64,000 nt of DNA from Lientehia hominis (lineage in GTDB: Bacteria > Bacillota > Clostridia > Lachnospirales > Lachnospiraceae), in contig NZ_JAJNOR010000002.1 of assembly GCF_021044755.1 (NCBI RefSeq), positions 1 to 64,000 on the forward strand, in the 5' to 3' direction. The notes beneath the pieces are model-generated. The model did not search any database. It worked only from the letters and a program-made list of their open reading frames with translations, and had not been told where the DNA came from. Positions 60,767-64,000 of this stretch are shown here, one piece after another (position 1 is the first letter of the stretch; every line of letters starts with the position of its first letter). The translations under genes were made by a program, and so were the position numbers.

Positions 60767-60803
60767 AAAAAAGAAAAGGCGCCCTTATGGAACGCCTTCG
60801 TTC
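60767..60803 (-). promoter_or_regulatory. glnN leader attenuator with alternative hairpins
   Basis: On the minus strand AAGGCGTTC pairs with GGGCGCCTT (nine pairs, two G-T) and is followed by TTCTTTTTT, an intrinsic terminator about 45 bases before the start codon. An overlapping hairpin, GAACG-AAGG-CGTTC (60790-60803), uses the same bases and excludes it, as an antiterminator would. A further hairpin, TGGAG-CCAGAA-CTCCA, is at 60823-60838, near the predicted start of the RNA. Confidence 0.6.
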
Positions 60804-60843
60804 AATCGTCAAACCATATTACTGGAGTTCTGGCTCCATCTGC

Positions 60844-60849
60844 ATTATA
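60844..60849 (-). promoter_or_regulatory. -10 box of glnN
   Basis: TATAAT on the minus strand within CGTATAATGC, 120 bases before the start codon; the -35 region is weak (TTCTGA at 16 bases), which would fit an activated or otherwise regulated promoter. Confidence 0.5.
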
Positions 60850-60908
60850 CGATACCTCATTTTATTCAGAATTGCAAGCACTTTTTTCAGTACGCGGGGC
60901 TCCCCTAC

Positions 60909-61694
60909 TTAAGATTCTAAACGTTTGGCCTGTATGATCAGCCTGTCCACGTTATGGTTCACACAAGTGGAAAGGGTGATGATCTTGTCCTCCGCACTCA
61001 CCGTAACTCCCGTATTGTGAATAGAACGGCTCTGCATTTTCTGAATATAATTCATAAAATCCGCGTCATCTGCAAAGCCTATGGTATAGGTATCGCTGTC
61101 CGGAGAAACAGTGTAAACGGAAAATACTTCGTAGATGTAAAGGCCTGTAGCCGTGTATACCTTAAAATGCCTGTGATCCTCAAAAAACTCATCCTCCCGG
61201 TATTTTTTCAGGTTGGCAAACATGGAGCCGTTTTTCATATTGTGTCCATAGACAATGACATTTTTTCCTTCCATCCTGTCCTGAATCCCACTGTCCACAA
61301 ACAGGGCGCCCGACGCGTTTTCTTCCCGCTCAAAGGTATGGGTCAGATAATAGTCATTGTCCTCACACTGAACAATGGGATAATTGATATTGGTATCCTC
61401 TATGGTTATCCAGCCTATATAGTCCTCATTTTCCTTTATCATGGCATTATAGAGGTCCATCCATGGACCGGCTGCAGCACTTTCGCTGTTCTCTCCGTTT
61501 CCCGCTTCCTCCGTTTCTTCCGCAGAAGCCAGTATCTTCTCCGCTTCACCGGCCAGGTCCTTATATTCATCGGATCCTTTTTTATATTCCATATAAATCA
61601 TGAGCAGCTGGTAAGCCGACACGGCAAAGACGACCAATGCCGCCGCAAAAATAATATTTCTAATGAAATTTCCTCTTTTTTTCTTTTTGTCCAT
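60909..61694 (-). CDS. srtB: Class B sortase
   Basis: A 261-aa membrane-anchored transpeptidase. An N-terminal helix (11-35) is followed by an acidic linker and the sortase barrel with H151 (VYGHNM), C244 (TLSTC) and R251. YIGWITIEDTNINYPIVQ and ASGALFVDSG are typical of SrtB. It attaches proteins with NPxTN-like signals to the wall or builds pili. No substrate gene is seen nearby, so it is an orphan housekeeping type here. Start after GGAGGAAGG. Confidence 0.92.
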   Translation of the reverse strand: MDKKKKRGNFIRNIIFAAALVVFAVSAYQLLMIYMEYKKGSDEYKDLAGEAEKILASAEETEEAGNGENSESAAAGPWMDLYNAMIKENEDYIGWITIEDTNINYPIVQCEDNDYYLTHTFEREENASGALFVDSGIQDRMEGKNVIVYGHNMKNGSMFANLKKYREDEFFEDHRHFKVYTATGLYIYEVFSVYTVSPDSDTYTIGFADDADFMNYIQKMQSRSIHNTGVTVSAEDKIITLSTCVNHNVDRLIIQAKRLES

Positions 61695-61860
61695 AATTTC
61701 CTTCCTCCGTGGCTCTTCATATGACTCTATTATAGAAGAACCATCTCCTCTTTGGCAAGCGTCTTAACAAGCTATTTACTTGATATTTTTACCAATATCA
61801 TCTATGATAGAGAGGGAATTTTTATCCGGATGGACAAATGCTGTCCCAGAAAGGAATTTT

Positions 61861-62319
61861 ATGATTATACGAGATATGATATCTTCTGATAAAGACGTAT
61901 TCCTGGACATGTCCCAGGATTTTTACAATTCAGAGGCTACTTTACACGGCTTTCAAAGAAAGCTGCAGGCACAGAATCTGGAAGCCTTCCTGGACGGCTC
62001 TCCTTATGTGCGGTGTCTGATGCTCGAATCAGAATCGCCTTCCGGCGCGGCTCCGATCGGCTATGCTCTGATCGCCCACTCCTGGAGTACGGAAGCCGGA
62101 GGCCCTATGATCATCCTGGAAGAATTATACTTTATTCCGGAGGCCCGGGGAAAAGGCGGCGCCAAGTATTTTTTTCAGTGGTTTTTTGAGGAGTATGAGG
62201 GCAGGGCTGCCGGCTCCCGGCTGGAGGTCGCTCCGGACAACGCTTATGTCATGGATATTTATAGAAAATATGGCTATGAAAATCTGGACTATATTCAGAT
62301 GATAAAAATAAACCAGTAA
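61861..62319 (+). CDS. GNAT-family N-acetyltransferase
   Basis: A 152-aa acetyltransferase from the ATG at 61861 (AAGGA six bases upstream; the longer frame has no site). IILEELYFIPEARGKGGAKYFFQW (in parts) forms the acetyl-CoA-binding region with RGKGGA in place of the R/QxxGxG/A loop, and LEVAPDNAYVMDIYRKYGYE the C-terminal part. The substrate is unknown. It precedes the MATE gene by 18 bases, so they form an operon. Confidence 0.85.
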   Translation: MIIRDMISSDKDVFLDMSQDFYNSEATLHGFQRKLQAQNLEAFLDGSPYVRCLMLESESPSGAAPIGYALIAHSWSTEAGGPMIILEELYFIPEARGKGGAKYFFQWFFEEYEGRAAGSRLEVAPDNAYVMDIYRKYGYENLDYIQMIKINQ

Positions 62320-62337
62320 AGAAAGAAGGCGACCTAC

Positions 62338-63723
62338 GTGCCCGAACGATCCGCTTCGAAAAACAGCCCCCTGGAGACGGCTCCCCTTGGAAAACTTCTG
62401 TTTTCCCTGGCCCTCCCCACCGTATTCGCCCAGATCGTGAATCTTCTATATAATATGGTAGACCGGGTTTTTGTGGGACGGATACCGGGCACTGGTTCTT
62501 TGGCCCTGGCAGGCCTGGGTGTCTCCTTCCCCATCATTATTCTGATCTCCGCCTTTGCCGCCCTCATCGGCATGGGCGGCGCGCCCCGGGCTGCCATCAT
62601 GATGGGGCAGAAAAATAAAGAGGGGGCCGAACGGATCCTGGGAAACTCTGTCTGTTTTCTTCTCATTCTCTCGGCCGTCCTGACTGTGGTATTCATGGCC
62701 GCTAAAGAGCCCATCCTTCTGGCCTTCGGAGCCAGCCTGGACACGCTCCCTTACGCGGACCGGTATTTGACCATCTATTTGTGCGGGACCATCTTTGTAC
62801 AATTCGCCCTGGGCCTCAATCAGTTCATCTCCACCCAGGGCTTTGCGAAGACCAGCATGATCACAGTCCTCATAGGAGCTGTCTTAAACATCATCCTGGA
62901 CCCAGTCTTTATTTATGGCTTCCAGATGGGCGTCAGCGGAGCTGCCCTTGCCACCATCATAAGCCAGGGAGTATCCGCAGTCTGGGTTACCGTTTTTCTG
63001 ATGAGCAGGCATTCTTTTTTAAAGATACGTCGTCAAAATCTCCGGCTCCGGGCAGATATCCTTCTGCCGGTCCTCGCCCTCGGGCTGTCTCCTTTCATTA
63101 TGCAGGCGACAGAATGTCTGGTACAGCTCACATTCAACCGGGGAATGCAGACTTACGGAAACGATAACTATGTAGGAGCGGTGACTATCCTTTTCAGTCT
63201 GTGCCAAATGCTGTCTTTTCCATTACACGGACTGACGCAGGGCGCACAGCCTGTTATCAGCTACAACTTCGGAGCCGGCAATGTGGAACGGGTGAAAAAG
63301 ACCTTCCGCATGACTTTTATCACCTCGCTCCTCTATTCGCTGATCGGCGCAGGCTCCCTGATGATTTTTCCGGAATTCTTTGTGCGCCTCTTCAGCAATG
63401 ATCCGGAAATCATCCGCATAGGCAGCTTCGGTCTCCGAATCTATATTGCGGGTATGACCATCTTCGGCGCGCAGACCGCCTGCCAGCAGACTTTTTTGGC
63501 GTTGGGACAGGCTAAGATATCTCTGTTCCTGTCACTGCTGAGAAAAGTGATCCTGCTGATACCCCTGGCCCTCCTTCTGCCGAAGGCCGGCGGCCTCGGC
63601 ACGCTGGGACTGTATCTGGCAGAGCCGATTTCTGACGTAATAGCCGTCATTACCACCACTACTTTGTTCCTATTGAATTTTAATAAAATCATGACACATG
63701 CAGGAAAGCAAGAAAAGGAGTAG
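62338..63723 (+). CDS. MATE-family multidrug efflux transporter
   Basis: A 461-aa protein with twelve predicted helices in two repeats. PTVFAQIVNLLYNMVDRVFVG, GLGVSFPI and NFGAGNVERVKKT are family stretches. It exports cationic drugs or metabolites using sodium or protons. The start is GTG (no closer ATG), with GAAGG upstream. It follows a GNAT gene and precedes pyruvate kinase with a seven-base gap. Confidence 0.92.
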   Translation: MPERSASKNSPLETAPLGKLLFSLALPTVFAQIVNLLYNMVDRVFVGRIPGTGSLALAGLGVSFPIIILISAFAALIGMGGAPRAAIMMGQKNKEGAERILGNSVCFLLILSAVLTVVFMAAKEPILLAFGASLDTLPYADRYLTIYLCGTIFVQFALGLNQFISTQGFAKTSMITVLIGAVLNIILDPVFIYGFQMGVSGAALATIISQGVSAVWVTVFLMSRHSFLKIRRQNLRLRADILLPVLALGLSPFIMQATECLVQLTFNRGMQTYGNDNYVGAVTILFSLCQMLSFPLHGLTQGAQPVISYNFGAGNVERVKKTFRMTFITSLLYSLIGAGSLMIFPEFFVRLFSNDPEIIRIGSFGLRIYIAGMTIFGAQTACQQTFLALGQAKISLFLSLLRKVILLIPLALLLPKAGGLGTLGLYLAEPISDVIAVITTTTLFLLNFNKIMTHAGKQEKE

Positions 63724-63730
63724 ACAATTT

Positions 63731-64000
63731 ATGAGAAAGACTAAGATCATCTGTACTATGGGGCCTGCCGTAGATACCGACGAAGCTATCCGCTCACTTA
63801 TAAGCAATGGAATGGACTGCGCGAGATTCAATTTCTCCCATGGTTCCCATGAAGAACAAAAGACCCGGATGGACCGGGTAAAGCGTGTGAGCGCCGAACT
63901 TGGCCGTCCTGTGGCCCTGCTTCTGGACACCAAGGGGCCTGAAATCCGGCTTCAGAATTTTGAGGAGGGTTCTGTCGTCCTGCAGCCTGGCCAAGCCTTT
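63731..64000 (+). CDS. pyk: Pyruvate kinase, N-terminal part (cut by window end)
   Basis: The first 90 residues of pyruvate kinase: MRKTKIICTMGPAVDTDEAI, then CARFNFSHGSHEEQ (containing the substrate-site arginine and asparagine) and LLLDTKGPEIR. It makes pyruvate and ATP from phosphoenolpyruvate. AAAAGGAG inside the end of the MATE gene precedes the start. Confidence 0.96.
   Translation, partial: MRKTKIICTMGPAVDTDEAIRSLISNGMDCARFNFSHGSHEEQKTRMDRVKRVSAELGRPVALLLDTKGPEIRLQNFEEGSVVLQPGQAF

Noticed and set aside
1..64000. CRISPR array, prophage, insertion sequence with transposase, T-box or known riboswitch
   Set aside because: I looked for regular repeats, integrase/transposase motifs, the T-box GGTGG sequence and common riboswitch cores on both strands and saw none; a covariance-model search would be needed to exclude diverged riboswitches.

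Overview
The window looks like the chromosome of a spore-forming, anaerobic Gram-positive bacterium of the Lachnospiraceae / Clostridium cluster XIVa type. The grounds are a spoIIR gene, a type III glutamine synthetase, a class B sortase, strong AGGAGG ribosome binding sites, proteins with Firmicutes-type sequences, and an aldo/keto reductase with two 4Fe-4S motifs. The species cannot be fixed from the sequence alone. No rRNA, tRNA, CRISPR array, prophage or insertion sequence with a transposase was seen.

Region 1 (1-12.4 kb) is a sugar-acid / glycerate catabolic island. Leftward genes encode a DapA/NanA-family aldolase or dehydratase, two D-2-hydroxyacid dehydrogenases, glycerate kinase, two HpcH/HpaI aldolases (one cut by the window edge) and a 404-aa cupin protein resembling class I mannose-6-phosphate isomerase. 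Rightward genes encode a shikimate-dehydrogenase-like protein, an aldo/keto reductase with two 4Fe-4S motifs and a second copy of the cupin protein. A CdaR-type sugar-diacid regulator and an AEC-family carboxylate transporter close the island. The expected logic is aldol cleavage to pyruvate plus a C3 aldehyde or keto acid, reduction to glycerate and phosphorylation. The starting substrate is not evident. This is the best candidate here for an undescribed pathway.

Region 2 (12.5-25.4 kb) is mixed housekeeping: a methyltransferase; an overlapping marR / site-2-protease / phospholipase-D operon; threonine aldolase with a YheO-type regulator; a ProXp-ala-like deacylase; an M24 peptidase with a threonine-synthase-like PLP enzyme; an RluA pseudouridine synthase; and a beta-glucoside PTS with its 6-phospho-beta-glucosidase.

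Region 3 (25.7-38.2 kb) holds a large zinc-ribbon/repeat/DUF6273 membrane protein, the canonical str operon (rpsL-rpsG-fusA-tuf) with near-consensus promoters, DUF1653, an RsuA-type pseudouridine synthase, DUF1934, murI, ddl and spoIIR. A 281-bp inverted-repeat element resembling a MITE lies between ddl and spoIIR.

Region 4 (38.2-53.1 kb) is a second catabolic island. A probable nine-gene leftward operon carries a branched-chain-type ABC importer (livK-H-M-G-F), an amidohydrolase, a KDPG aldolase fused to a VOC domain, KDG kinase and an SDR dehydrogenase. A consensus CcpA cre site lies upstream and a strong bidirectional terminator closes the operon. RraA, a LacI regulator, a CyuA-type L-cysteine desulfidase, a uroporphyrinogen-decarboxylase-family methyltransferase and a GntR/FCD regulator surround it.

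Region 5 (53-64 kb) is housekeeping: ispE, an M20 amidohydrolase, cyclophilin, a TPM-domain protein paired with a zinc-ribbon protein, glnN with an attenuator-like leader, sortase B, a GNAT acetyltransferase, a MATE exporter and the start of pyruvate kinase. An orphan promoter plus terminator near 55.45 kb may make a very short RNA.
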